Of a DNA stretch of 64,000 nt, positions 35,306-44,400 are shown in pieces. Source of the DNA: CBDDFV01 sp965227335. Its GTDB lineage: Bacteria; Planctomycetota; Phycisphaerae; Phycisphaerales; SM1A02. The stretch covers positions 806,001 to 870,000 of the forward strand of contig CBDDFV010000001.1 of assembly GCA_965227335.1 (NCBI GenBank). Reading direction: 5' to 3'. The notes below the pieces were generated by a model. It ran no database searches and was not told the DNA's origin. It saw nothing but the letters and a program-made list of their open reading frames with translations. The first letter of the stretch is position 1. Every line of letters begins with the position of its first letter. The position numbers were made by a program, and so were the translations under genes.

Positions 35306-35374
35306 GACCGCCCGTTCAGTCCACGTGCGGACCGTCCATGCTTAGACCGACCATGTTCAGACCGTTCAGGTTCG
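35306..35374 (+). repeat. 15-bp tandem repeats upstream of beta-lactamase-like gene
   Basis: Three adjoining 15-bp units, GACCGTCCATGCTTA (35330), GACCGACCATGTTCA (35345) and GACCGTTCAGGTTCG (35360), are preceded after a 9-bp gap by a related copy, GACCGCCCGTTCAGT (35306). They fill the space between two genes and end about 33 bp before the next start codon. They could be a regulator-binding array or a small expandable repeat. Confidence 0.6.
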
Positions 35375-35407
35375 GACCTTCCCCCCCCAATTCCCGGATC
35401 CTCCGCC

Positions 35408-36652
35408 ATGCCCCGTCGACCGCTTCCCGCCGCCCGTTGTCTTTCGATGCTCGCCGCCGCCGCGCTGTCCGCCGTCGCGTGCGGCCAGCACTCGCGGATC
35501 CCCATCGCTCCGCCCACGTCGCGGCCGATGGTCGAGGACCCGGCGGAGCGTCTCGAACGCGCGAAGGCGGAGATGGCGGAGACGCTTGAATCGTGGCGAT
35601 CCGACGTCGGCGTTCCGGGCGTGGTGGCGGCGTTCGTGTTGCCGGACGGCCGCTCGTTTTCCTTGGCGGCGGGCGACGCCCGAATTGACCCGCCCGGGGG
35701 GGCGATGACGGTCGACCACCGGATGTTCACCGGTCAGACCGGCGATCTCATCGCGTCCGCCGTGGTGTTGAAACTCGTCGAGCAGGGTCGGTTGTCGCTT
35801 GACGCGACCATCGACATCTGGCTCGCCGATCAGCCGTGGCTGGATCGTCTGCCCAACGCGCACGACATCACGCTGCGCCACCTGCTGAATCACACGAGCG
35901 GGCTGCCGGATCACACGTTGCTGCCCGCGTCGCTCGAACAGGTGCGAACAAACGGCGACGAGGCGGTCACGCCGAGCGATGTCGTGCAGTACGTGCTTGA
36001 TCAGTCGCCGCGCGGCGAGGTGGGGGAGCGCTATCTGCAGTCGAACGTCAATGCTGCGCTCGTCGCGGTTGTCGTCGAGCGGGTGATGCAGCGTTCGATC
36101 GACGACCTCGCCCGCGAGTGGTTCCTCGCGCCGCACGGTCTGGACGATCTGCGCCCGGCGTCCGAGCGTGATCCCGCAGGCCTGCCGGAGTGCCGGGTGC
36201 GGGAGAATTCGATCTTCGGCCTTCCCGTGCGGGCCGCTCCGGACGGCGTGTACGCGGTGACGCCGGGCCCGCGGTTCGCGGTGAACAACTACGTCGGCCG
36301 CGCCGAGGACCTCGCGCAGTTCGCGCACGTTCTGTTCCGCGAGGGTCTGCTGGAGTACGACACGATGCGGGAGATGCTGCGCTTCGTCGAGGGCGACGTC
36401 CTGATGCAGACGCGGATCGGGCTCGGGGTGCAGGGACGACAGGGCGTGATGGGGCCGACGTTCGGGCGCTCCGGCTGGATCCCCGGCTACATGACGGAGG
36501 TCGCGTACTACCCCGCGTACGGCGTGTCCGCTGCCGTGCAGGTGAACACGACCGACGGCGTCGGGCCTCGAACGCTGCAGGGGGCGGCCGATCGCCTCGG
36601 CCGGCTCCTCGTGGCGTGGCGGGTGATCGAGGAAGGCGTCAGCCCACGCTGA
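35408..36652 (+). CDS. Class C beta-lactamase-fold protein lacking catalytic residues
   Basis: A 414-residue exported protein; SAVAC at about residue 25 could be a weak lipobox. It belongs to the serine beta-lactamase / D-Ala-D-Ala carboxypeptidase-like fold, as shown by DHRMFTGQTGDLIASAVVLKLVEQGRLSLDATI, ITLRHLLNHTSGL and YLQSNVNAALVAVVVERV. At the nucleophile motif, normally GSxTK, it reads GQTGD, so Ser and Lys become Q110 and D113. At the second motif, normally YSN, it reads QSN (Q211). All three catalytic residues are therefore replaced, and it is probably a non-enzymatic binding or regulatory protein. It is otherwise full-length and undamaged. Confidence 0.82.
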   Translation: MPRRPLPAARCLSMLAAAALSAVACGQHSRIPIAPPTSRPMVEDPAERLERAKAEMAETLESWRSDVGVPGVVAAFVLPDGRSFSLAAGDARIDPPGGAMTVDHRMFTGQTGDLIASAVVLKLVEQGRLSLDATIDIWLADQPWLDRLPNAHDITLRHLLNHTSGLPDHTLLPASLEQVRTNGDEAVTPSDVVQYVLDQSPRGEVGERYLQSNVNAALVAVVVERVMQRSIDDLAREWFLAPHGLDDLRPASERDPAGLPECRVRENSIFGLPVRAAPDGVYAVTPGPRFAVNNYVGRAEDLAQFAHVLFREGLLEYDTMREMLRFVEGDVLMQTRIGLGVQGRQGVMGPTFGRSGWIPGYMTEVAYYPAYGVSAAVQVNTTDGVGPRTLQGAADRLGRLLVAWRVIEEGVSPR

Positions 36653-37349
36653 TCCGTCGGCCCGCCTCGTACTGGCTGACCATGCGGGCGACGAGCACGG
36701 TGAGGTAGAACACGCCCGCGACCGCCTCCATGACCGCCAGGGATCGTGCGGGCGACGACGCCGGCGTGATGTCGCCGTAGCCGAGCGTCGTGAGCGTGAC
36801 GTAGGAGAAGTACAGCAGGGGGGCGGGCTTGATGTCCTCGATCGGGACGCCGCCGGACGTGAACGAACCAGGGTGGATCAACTCGCACAGCGCGAATGCG
36901 GACGCCCAGGTCAGACCGAGCAGCAGATACACGCACGCGGCCCCGAAGAGATGATCCGCGGTGACGGACCGCTGCCGGTAGACATGTCGCGCGACGGCGA
37001 TGAGCACGTAAAGCGTGAATGGTCCGCCCGCAACCATCTGGACAATCTTGCCGGACACCTGCTCGGTCTCGGCGATGAAGGCGGCGAACGTGGCGTAGCC
37101 GACGCCGAGAATCAGCGGCGCGCCCGCGGCGAGACCGATGTAGACGTCGCGTCGTCGGTAGCTCATCGCCCGCAGTCCCGCCAGCATGACGCCGAGATAC
37201 AGGACCATCAGCAGCAGCCGCCCCGGCTTGCCGAACTGTGACAGCGGAATCAACATGATCAGGGCGATCAACAGCACCAGCAGGGCGAGGCAACGACGAT
37301 CACGAGGCTCCGATTCAACCAGCGCAGCGGGCTCTTCGTTGGGCGACAT
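36639..37349 (-). CDS. Potassium channel-like membrane protein
   Basis: A 236-residue protein with about six TM segments. The pore loop and selectivity filter are YFSYVTLTTLGYGDITP, matching the T-x-G-Y-G-D signature of K+ channels; the C-terminal helix following it (SLAVMEAVAGVFYLTVLVARMV) is the inner pore helix. There is no charged S4-like voltage sensor and no RCK domain, so it is probably a simple ligand-independent or leak-type channel. AGGAG lies 9 nt before the ATG. It overlaps the end of the beta-lactamase-like gene by 14 bp convergently. Confidence 0.85.
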   Translation of the reverse strand: MSPNEEPAALVESEPRDRRCLALLVLLIALIMLIPLSQFGKPGRLLLMVLYLGVMLAGLRAMSYRRRDVYIGLAAGAPLILGVGYATFAAFIAETEQVSGKIVQMVAGGPFTLYVLIAVARHVYRQRSVTADHLFGAACVYLLLGLTWASAFALCELIHPGSFTSGGVPIEDIKPAPLLYFSYVTLTTLGYGDITPASSPARSLAVMEAVAGVFYLTVLVARMVSQYEAGRRISVG

Positions 37350-37409
37350 AGCGAGCGGCTCCTTCCTGCCGGCCGGTCATGCTAGCCGAACGAGTGCGGC
37401 GTGCGCACG

Positions 37410-37438
37410 ACAGCGCGGCGGGAGTTCCGCCGCGCTGT
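37410..37438. terminator. Strong hairpin between channel and xer genes
   Basis: ACAGCGCGGCGG and CCGCCGCGCTGT form a perfect 12-bp stem around a 5-nt loop, just beyond the stop codon of the leftward recombinase gene. No T-run follows on either strand. Probably a transcription terminator or 3' processing hairpin. Confidence 0.6.
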
Positions 37439-37468
37439 TCGACCTGAGCTTTCCGAGACTGCGTCCGC

Positions 37469-38503
37469 TTACGACGCTTCCGCCCGCGGATGGGCGTCGT
37501 CGTACGCGTCCCGCATCCGCTGGGTCGTCAGGTGCGTGTACACCTGCGTCGTCGAGAGCGACTGGTGGCCCAGCAGCTCCTGCACCGACCGCAGGTCGGC
37601 GCCGTTGTCGAGCAGGTGCGTCGCGAAGCTGTGACGCAGCGTGTGGGGGCTGATCTCGGGATCAAGACCGACCTGGGCGAGGTACTTGCCGACCTTCCGG
37701 CGAACCGAACGCGTCGACAACCGACCGCCGTGCTTGTTGATGAAGAGCGGGCCGTCCGTCGCGGGGGCCAGACCCTGCGACTGCAGGTCCGCGTTGAGCA
37801 TGCCGAGATACCGGTCCAGCGCGGCGAGCGCGTGCGAGCCGAGCGGCACGATCCGCTCCTTCCGACCCTTGCCCCGAATCCGGATCGCTTCACCCGGACG
37901 ATCGACGTCGCTGCGATCGATGCCGACCAGCTCCGAGACGCGGATGCCGGTGGAGTAGAGCGTCTCGAGGATCGCGCGATCGCGGGCCCCGAGGAGATTC
38001 GTGTCGTCCGGCGCCGCGAGGAGCTGTTCGACCTGCTCAACCGTGATCGCCTTCGGCAGTCGCTTCTCCTGCTTCGGCGTCCGGATGAGCGTCATCGCGT
38101 TCGACGTCACGAAGCCGCGCTTCGTCATCCAGCGGTAGAAGGAGCGGAGCGTCGCGATCTTCCGGGCCATCGTGGCCGGCGAGTAGTTCTGGGCGGAAAG
38201 CTGCGCGAGGAAGCCGCGAATACGCTCGGCGTCAGCGGTGATCATCGCACGGGTGATCGTCGCGGGACCAAGGGTCGCCACGACGTCCTCCGGCGAACGG
38301 CCGCCGTCCGCCGCGATCGCGGCGACATGATCGAACGCCTGCGTCTCCTGCCCGGGATCGACCTCCATTCCCATGCTCGAGGTCAGGTGCTCCACGTACT
38401 GGCGGAGATCCACCCCGTAACAACGGGCGGTGTACGGACTGAAGTGGCGCTCATCGAGAAGGTAGGAAAGGAACTTCTCGACAATATGGATGTGGTCACT
38501 CAT
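37469..38503 (-). CDS. Tyrosine recombinase XerC/XerD-like
   Basis: A 344-residue site-specific recombinase with all catalytic residues: R188 (YSTGIRVSELVGI), K212 in the beta-hairpin (IRGKGRKER), H287 and R290 (SPHTLRHSFATHLL), H313 (LLGHQSLSTTQ) and the nucleophile Y322 (QVYTHL). The SAM-like N-terminal domain carries an insertion of about 45 residues (about 45-90, acidic/Ala-rich) compared with ~300-residue XerC/D. The unchanged core suggests chromosome-dimer resolution, but XerC and XerD cannot be separated by eye. No integron or phage genes lie nearby. Confidence 0.9.
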   Translation of the reverse strand: MSDHIHIVEKFLSYLLDERHFSPYTARCYGVDLRQYVEHLTSSMGMEVDPGQETQAFDHVAAIAADGGRSPEDVVATLGPATITRAMITADAERIRGFLAQLSAQNYSPATMARKIATLRSFYRWMTKRGFVTSNAMTLIRTPKQEKRLPKAITVEQVEQLLAAPDDTNLLGARDRAILETLYSTGIRVSELVGIDRSDVDRPGEAIRIRGKGRKERIVPLGSHALAALDRYLGMLNADLQSQGLAPATDGPLFINKHGGRLSTRSVRRKVGKYLAQVGLDPEISPHTLRHSFATHLLDNGADLRSVQELLGHQSLSTTQVYTHLTTQRMRDAYDDAHPRAEAS

Positions 38504-38697
38504 GGCGGGGCGGTTCCGGGACTGGAGTGCGGTAAGCTCTTGTCAGAAATACGGATATCGAGAGTTATCGGTTCCCGCCGATTCGATGTCGACCGCCGCC
38601 GGGGCCCTGGCGGGCCGGTGGGGGGGAGCGGTCTTGTCAGATCGGTCGGGGTGCATCGTCGTGTCCGGGCCCGGGCCGGACGCGTCGATGCGGCCGG

Positions 38698-39480
38698 TCA
38701 GGGCGAAGTCTGGGGTGTTTCGCGGCTGAGTCGGGTCTGTTCCTGTCGGAGCAGATCGAACAGCAGCCGATGCGAAGCAAACTGCGTGAACAACGGCATG
38801 CTGACCGTGAAGATCTCGGTTCCGTAAGCGGTGTCGGGCGGCGTGTGCGTCACCGCGAACATCTCGCGTTCGGCGATGACGACCTCGTCACGCCCGTCGA
38901 AGATCCGCGTCGCCTCCGAGGCCGGGGCCCGACTGAGAGCCGGATCCGGCAACGTTCCGTCGCGAGGCGCCCGGGCCAGGTCGCGCACATCCAGCACGTA
39001 CGGCTCGTCGTCGCGCTGAAACAGCGTGACGGACAGACCGAGGACGAGCGGGGGATACGGGTCGTACGCGGTGATCGTGCCGACCACCAGACCGTCGACG
39101 TCCAGGACGTTCATCAACCGTTCGGCGTCCGCCTGCGAGCCGATCGCGAAGATCTGCTCTTCCAGCATGACGAACCGCGTCCGGGGCACCGGAATCACAT
39201 CCACGCCGCGAATATCTTGCGCTTCCCGCGCGAAGACCTCGGCGGTCGTGAGACCGTCCGCCCTCGAGACGCCCGATTCGTTGAGGAAGGGCGCCACCGC
39301 CCAGACCTGACGATCCGCGTACGGCGCCGCGAGTCGAGGCGCCGGCGTGGTCGCGGGGGTCATCTCGCATCCGCCGAGGAGCGGAAGCGTGAGACCGACG
39401 AGCGCGGCGGCGCATCGGACGGGCGAACCCGGAAGACCTCGAAACACGAGGTCAGACAGCATGCGTTGTGCACTTTTCAT
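38698..39480 (-). CDS. LpoB/CsgG-like lipoprotein
   Basis: A 260-residue lipoprotein: a signal sequence with lipobox LLGGC (Cys about residue 38), then an alpha/beta domain beginning VWAVAPFLNESGVSRADGLTTAEVFAREAQDIRGVDVIPVPRTR. This 'VAVxPFxNxSG' strand with following helix is characteristic of the TolB-N/LpoB/CsgG-like fold. The first 150 residues fit that fold and the C-terminal 100 residues are specific. It could assist peptidoglycan synthesis or outer-membrane assembly. It lies directly after the TolB-like lipoprotein gene on the same strand, 131 bp apart. Confidence 0.65.
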   Translation of the reverse strand: MKSAQRMLSDLVFRGLPGSPVRCAAALVGLTLPLLGGCEMTPATTPAPRLAAPYADRQVWAVAPFLNESGVSRADGLTTAEVFAREAQDIRGVDVIPVPRTRFVMLEEQIFAIGSQADAERLMNVLDVDGLVVGTITAYDPYPPLVLGLSVTLFQRDDEPYVLDVRDLARAPRDGTLPDPALSRAPASEATRIFDGRDEVVIAEREMFAVTHTPPDTAYGTEIFTVSMPLFTQFASHRLLFDLLRQEQTRLSRETPQTSP

Positions 39481-39611
39481 GGCGTCCTGCCGAAGCGACG
39501 AGCTCCGCCCGTCGTACGCCGCGAGTCCCGCGGCAGGGGGTTATCGGCCAGAATTCGGGGGGTCGGCCAGAATAAGAACCGACTTCCCGACTGGCCCGTT
39601 CGGGCCGTAAG

Positions 39612-41042
39612 TCAGGGGCCGTCCGGACCGCTCGGGTCCTCGGTGACGGTCGCCATCGCGGGTGCATCGGGGGCCGGCTGCGAGGCGAGACCACGTCCCT
39701 GGGGGCCGCTGAGGTCGAGCACGCGGCTCGGTTCGATCGCCCAGATGTTGTCCACGCCGGAGCGGTTGGACACGAAGTAGATTCGTCCGTCCGCGCCCCA
39801 CGTGGGCAGGAAGTTGGCGAACCGGCCGTTGGTCAGGTTGGTGCGTCCGGTGCCGTCGACGTTGATCGCCCAGAGGTCGGCGAAATTCGGCTTGTCCGCC
39901 GTCTCGACGACGGTGGAGAAGACGATTCGATCGCCGGTCGGCGACCAGGACGGGTTCATCACCGCCGCGTTCGCCGCCGTGACGATCTCGGTCGGGTTGA
40001 TCGCTTCGTTCTCGAGGACGTCGATGGTCCAGATCGAGTAGTACCGGCTGCCCGCCTCACGGCCGCGCTGGAAGACCAGCTTCGACGTCGACGGATCCGG
40101 GCACCACTGCGGGAAGAGGCCGTAATCGAGGAAGTGCCGGGTGAAGTTCTCGAGATCGATCACCCACATCTCCCACCGCCGGGTCTGCAGGCCGAGCTTG
40201 CAGTACGCCAGTCGCTTGCCGTCCGGCGACCACGACGGATGCATCTCGTGGTCCTCATCGTTCGTCACCTGCACGACCTTCGCGCCGTCGATCGACATGA
40301 TGTAGATATCGAAGTCGCCGTCGCGGTTCGAGCAGAACGCGATGCGTCGGCTGTCCGGACTGAACGTCGGCATGACGTCCTGGGCCGGGTCCGACGTGAG
40401 CTGCGTGACCGTCCGGCCGTTCACCTTCTTCAGGTACAGCTCCGGCGCGGTCTTGTGCATCGTGGAGGAGAACACCAGCCACTCGCCGGTGCGGTCGACC
40501 TCGGGATCCCAGTCCCAGCCGACGGCGCTTTCCGTGACCTGGCGGGTGTTGGTGAAGCCGTCCAGCGAATCCGGATCGTGCAGTCGTTCCGGCAGATCGC
40601 CGTAGAGGCCGATCGAACGCATGTCCGCCGGCGTCATGTACGCCTCGGGCGTCGAACCCGACGGCGAGCCGCCCATCGACGACGCCTTCACGTTGAACGC
40701 GAAGGGATCGCTCGACGGCGTGGGCAGCGTCGACTTGTGATGCGCGGGCGTCGTGTGCGCCGGCGTCGTGGTGGAGACCGTCATGTCCGTGCGGTGACTC
40801 GACGTCGTGATGACGCCCAGATCCGACGGCGAGGCGGCGCTGCCCGTCGGCTCGCCGTAGACGTACGTGTCCGCGTGCGACGAACCCGACGACGGAGTCG
40901 CGGCGTCGCCGCCGTAGGTCGGGGCGGTCGTCCTCGTGGACTGCAACGGACCACAGCCCGCAATCAGCAGGGCGACGCCTCCGGCGACAGTCCAGGTCAG
41001 AGGATGAATCGAAGGGCGTGACCGGCGGGCTGAACGAATCAT
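39612..41042 (-). CDS. Lipoprotein with TolB-like WD40 beta-propeller
   Basis: A 476-residue lipoprotein (lipobox LIAGC, Cys about 34). A Ser/Thr/His-rich linker (about 40-130) leads into a TolB/PD40 beta-propeller with repeated motifs: DRTGEWLVFSST, FSPDSRRIAFCSNRDGDFDIYIM, SWSPDGKRLAYCK, WSPTGDRIVFSTV and WGADGRIYFVSN. It lacks the N-terminal alpha/beta domain of genuine TolB and is lipid-anchored, so it may be a planctomycete variant working with the neighbouring LpoB-like lipoprotein at the outer membrane. The frame stays open upstream, but ATG 41042 begins directly with the signal sequence. Confidence 0.78.
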   Translation of the reverse strand: MIRSARRSRPSIHPLTWTVAGGVALLIAGCGPLQSTRTTAPTYGGDAATPSSGSSHADTYVYGEPTGSAASPSDLGVITTSSHRTDMTVSTTTPAHTTPAHHKSTLPTPSSDPFAFNVKASSMGGSPSGSTPEAYMTPADMRSIGLYGDLPERLHDPDSLDGFTNTRQVTESAVGWDWDPEVDRTGEWLVFSSTMHKTAPELYLKKVNGRTVTQLTSDPAQDVMPTFSPDSRRIAFCSNRDGDFDIYIMSIDGAKVVQVTNDEDHEMHPSWSPDGKRLAYCKLGLQTRRWEMWVIDLENFTRHFLDYGLFPQWCPDPSTSKLVFQRGREAGSRYYSIWTIDVLENEAINPTEIVTAANAAVMNPSWSPTGDRIVFSTVVETADKPNFADLWAINVDGTGRTNLTNGRFANFLPTWGADGRIYFVSNRSGVDNIWAIEPSRVLDLSGPQGRGLASQPAPDAPAMATVTEDPSGPDGP

Positions 41043-41291
41043 GGCTGGCTTCTCTCCGCGCTGTATCGCAAGCGACCATCGGAACCCACGTTCCGATCCC
41101 GCCACGCGGCCCCGCATGATGGAGCCTCGCGGCGACCTCGTTATCGGCGTGCGAACGAGCCCGGATAAGTCCAATCCACGGGATTCCTGACCCCGCGGAA
41201 AAAATCCGCGGGGTCGCCCGCGGCGCCCTCCGGTCACCCGCGTCCGGCCTCGAATGGTCCCCTCTCGTCGCCCCGCGTGCGGCGGATTCGG

Positions 41292-41297
41292 CTACAC
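41292..41297 (+). promoter_or_regulatory. -10-like TACACT upstream of tRNA-Lys
   Basis: TACACT ends 11 nt before the tRNA 5' end, a normal distance for a tRNA promoter. The -35 region is not obvious. Confidence 0.45.
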
Positions 41298-41308
41298 TGC
41301 TTCGTTCT

Positions 41309-41382
41309 CGATCGCGTAGCTCAGCTGGTAGAGCAACCGCCTTTTAAGCGGTAGGTCCTGGGTTCGAGCCCCAGCGCGATCA
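41309..41382 (+). tRNA. tRNA-Lys (UUU)
   Basis: Cloverleaf features are clear: a 7-bp acceptor stem (GATCGCG/CGCGATC), D-arm GCTC..AGCTGGTA..GAGC, anticodon stem ACCGC/GCGGT enclosing TTTT, T-arm CTGGG TTCGAGC CCCAG and discriminator A. CCA is not encoded. As I read the bases the anticodon loop is CCTTTTAA, 8 nt instead of 7, which gives a 74-nt molecule; I place the anticodon as TTT by analogy with other lysine tRNAs. The remaining sequence from 41043 to 41423 holds no other gene. Confidence 0.9.
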
Positions 41383-41423
41383 TTCGAGACTCCTCACCCC
41401 TCCGAGCCCCGCCGCCCCCGCAC

Positions 41424-44400
41424 GTGACCCCACTCCTCGCGGAACAATCCGTCGTCAGTACGTTGATCGTGCACGCCCAATGGACGCGCGGCGGTCTGTG
41501 GCTGTGGGCCGAATCCGCCGAAGCCTGGTCGGCGTCCCGCCCCGGGTCCGAGCCGGATCACCATCCCTTCGCCGCCCCCGCCGACGATCTCATCCGTCGC
41601 CTCCGTCTCGACGCCGACGCCGTCGAGACCGGCGAAATCGAACTCCGACTCCCGACCGAGCCCGGCTCCGATCGTCCGCAGCCGAGTGATCGGCTCCGCA
41701 CCCGTTACGGCGCCAGCGCCCTCGATCTCGCCGCCGGCGCCGATGTCGACGACGACAACGACGACGCCGCGGCGCCCGCCGCCGCGCCGCCCGCGAACGA
41801 CGTCGCGGACCGTGCGTCCCGGCTGCAGCCGACGCGGGTCCCCGCGGTCACCCTGCCGCCGGAGCAGATGATCGCGGTCCTGCTCCACCTCGACGTGATC
41901 GCCTCGCCGAGTCGCACGGAGTACGGACACGGCCTGCGGTACTGGTTCGCGGTGGCGCGGCTGACCGTCGACCTGCTCGTCAATCAGCGTTTCGTTCCCA
42001 CTCTCGCCCAGGCGTCGACGGGCTGGATCGAAGCCCGCTGGCAACCGTGGCTTGACGATGAGGACATCCGGGCCCGCGTCGCCACGCTCCTACACGCCGC
42101 GCCGCCCATCGCCCGCGCCGGTCTGCCCGACGGCCGCGACGAACCGTGGCGGCTGCTCGACGATGCGCTCCGCGTGTTCACTGACGCGATGGTGCGGTCG
42201 GAACTCATTCGCGACGACTTCATCGAGGTCGTCGACGGGCGCGATCCCAGCGCCGATCCGCACGTCGCGTGGCTGGCCGGACTGCTGGGACCCGACGCCC
42301 ACGTCGACCCGCCCGCCACCATGGCCGCCGCGATGCTGCGGGGCGCCCGCGAGTGGATCTCACAGCTCGACGACGAAGCCGGACGCAAGTCCTTCCGACT
42401 CGGCTTCGAACTCCACGAGCCGCCCGCCGACGCCGATCACGCCGGCGACGCGGAATGGCGACTGACGCTGCACCTCGTGTCGGTCGAGAATCCTGACGAG
42501 CGAATCGACGCGGAGTCGATCTGGCAGGCGGCGTCCACCGCCGCCGCCGTCAACGGCGTCCGCATCGATCACCCGCAGGAGCAACTCCTCCGCGAACTCG
42601 CCCGCGCCGGCCGCATCTACGACAAGGTCGAGGCGATGCTCGTCGATCCCACGCCGACCGGCCTCACCCTCTCCACCGCGGAAGCCTACGCCTTCCTGCA
42701 GGACACCCGCCTGCTGCTCGAGGAATCCGGCGTCGAGATCATCGCCCCCGCATGGTGGGACGATCCCTCCACCCGCCTCGGCGTCCGGCTCGTCGTGCAG
42801 ACGGATGAAGCCCCGCCCGCCGGCGATCGCGCGGCGGACGGCGGTCCCGCCGACGCCCTCGGCCTCCAATCCCTCCTGCAATTCGAATGGCGCCTCGCCG
42901 TCGGCGACTCGCCCCTCTCGCTCGAAGAGTTCGAGCGTCTCGCCCGCGAGAACGCTCCGCTCGTCCAGGTCGACGGCCGCTGGGTCGAGATCCGGTCCGA
43001 AGATCTGCAGGCGGCCCGCAAACTCCTGGCCCGACAGAGCGGCGGCGAGATGACGCTGCTCGAAGCGATGCAGCTCGCCTACGACGCCGAAGGCCTCGAC
43101 ACCAACCTCCCCGTGCTCGGCGTCGACGCCTCCGGCTGGATTTCCAGCCTGCTCGGCGAGATGGACGCCGCGATGCCGATGGTCAAGACGCCGGAGACGC
43201 TGCACGGCGAACTGCGTCCCTACCAGAAGGTCGGTCTGAGCTGGCTCGCGTTCCTCGAACGCTTCGGCTTCGGCGCGTGCCTCGCGGACGACATGGGCCT
43301 CGGCAAGACCGTCCAGCTCATCGCGCTGCTCCTGCACGAACGACAGATCAAACCTGACGTCGGCCCCACGCTGCTCGTCATGCCGACCTCCGTGATCGGC
43401 AACTGGTCGCGCGAACTCGAACGCTTCGCCCCGTCGCTCAACGTGCACGTCCACCACGGCGTCGATCGTCTGTCCGATCAGGCGTTCGCCGACGCCATCG
43501 CGGCGGACGACATCGACGTCGTGCTCACGACCTACGCCCTCGTGAGCCGCGACTTCGAGTCGCTCACGCTCGTCAAGTGGCGTCGTCTCGTGCTCGACGA
43601 AGCGCAGTACGTGAAGAACCCGCCCACGAAGCAGGCGACCGCGATCCGCAACATCCCCGCCGCGCGTCGCATCGCGATGACCGGTACGCCGGTCGAGAAC
43701 CGTCTGATCGAACTCTGGTCGATCATGGACTTCGCGAATCCCGGCTACCTCGGTCCGCCCGGCGAGTTCCGCCGTCGGTTCGCCCTGCCGATCGAACGTC
43801 GCCGCAACAACGAACGCGCCCAGCAGCTTCGCCAGCTCGTGCGTCCGTTCATCCTGCGCCGGCTCAAGACCGATCCCGACGTCGTCTCCGACCTTCCGGC
43901 GTGCGTGGAGACGAAGGAGTTCGCGGTGCTGACGGCCGAGCAGGCGGCCCAGTACCAGCGGATCGTCGACGCGATGCTGCAGGATGTGGACCAGGCCGAG
44001 GGCGTGCGCCGACGCGGACTGGTCCTCGCCGCGCTCGTCAAACTGAAACAGGCGTGCGACCACCCGGCGCTGCTGCTGCGCGAATCGCACGACGCGTCGA
44101 AGCCGCCGGCCCTCGTCAACGGCGATCAGTTGTCGAACCGGTCCGGCAAGAGCCGCCGCCTCATCTCGATGCTCGAGGAGGTGATTGCGGCGGGCGATTC
44201 CGCGTTGATCTTCACGCAGTTCCGTCAGATGGGCGCGTTGCTGCAGGCGATGATCCAGCACGACCTCGACACCGAGGCGCTGTTCATGCACGGCGGCACC
44301 CCCGCCGCGAAACGCCAGGCGATCATCGACCGCTTCCAGGACCGCGACGGCACGGCCCCGATCTTCATCCTCTCGCTTCGCGCGGGCGGCGTCGGTCTCA

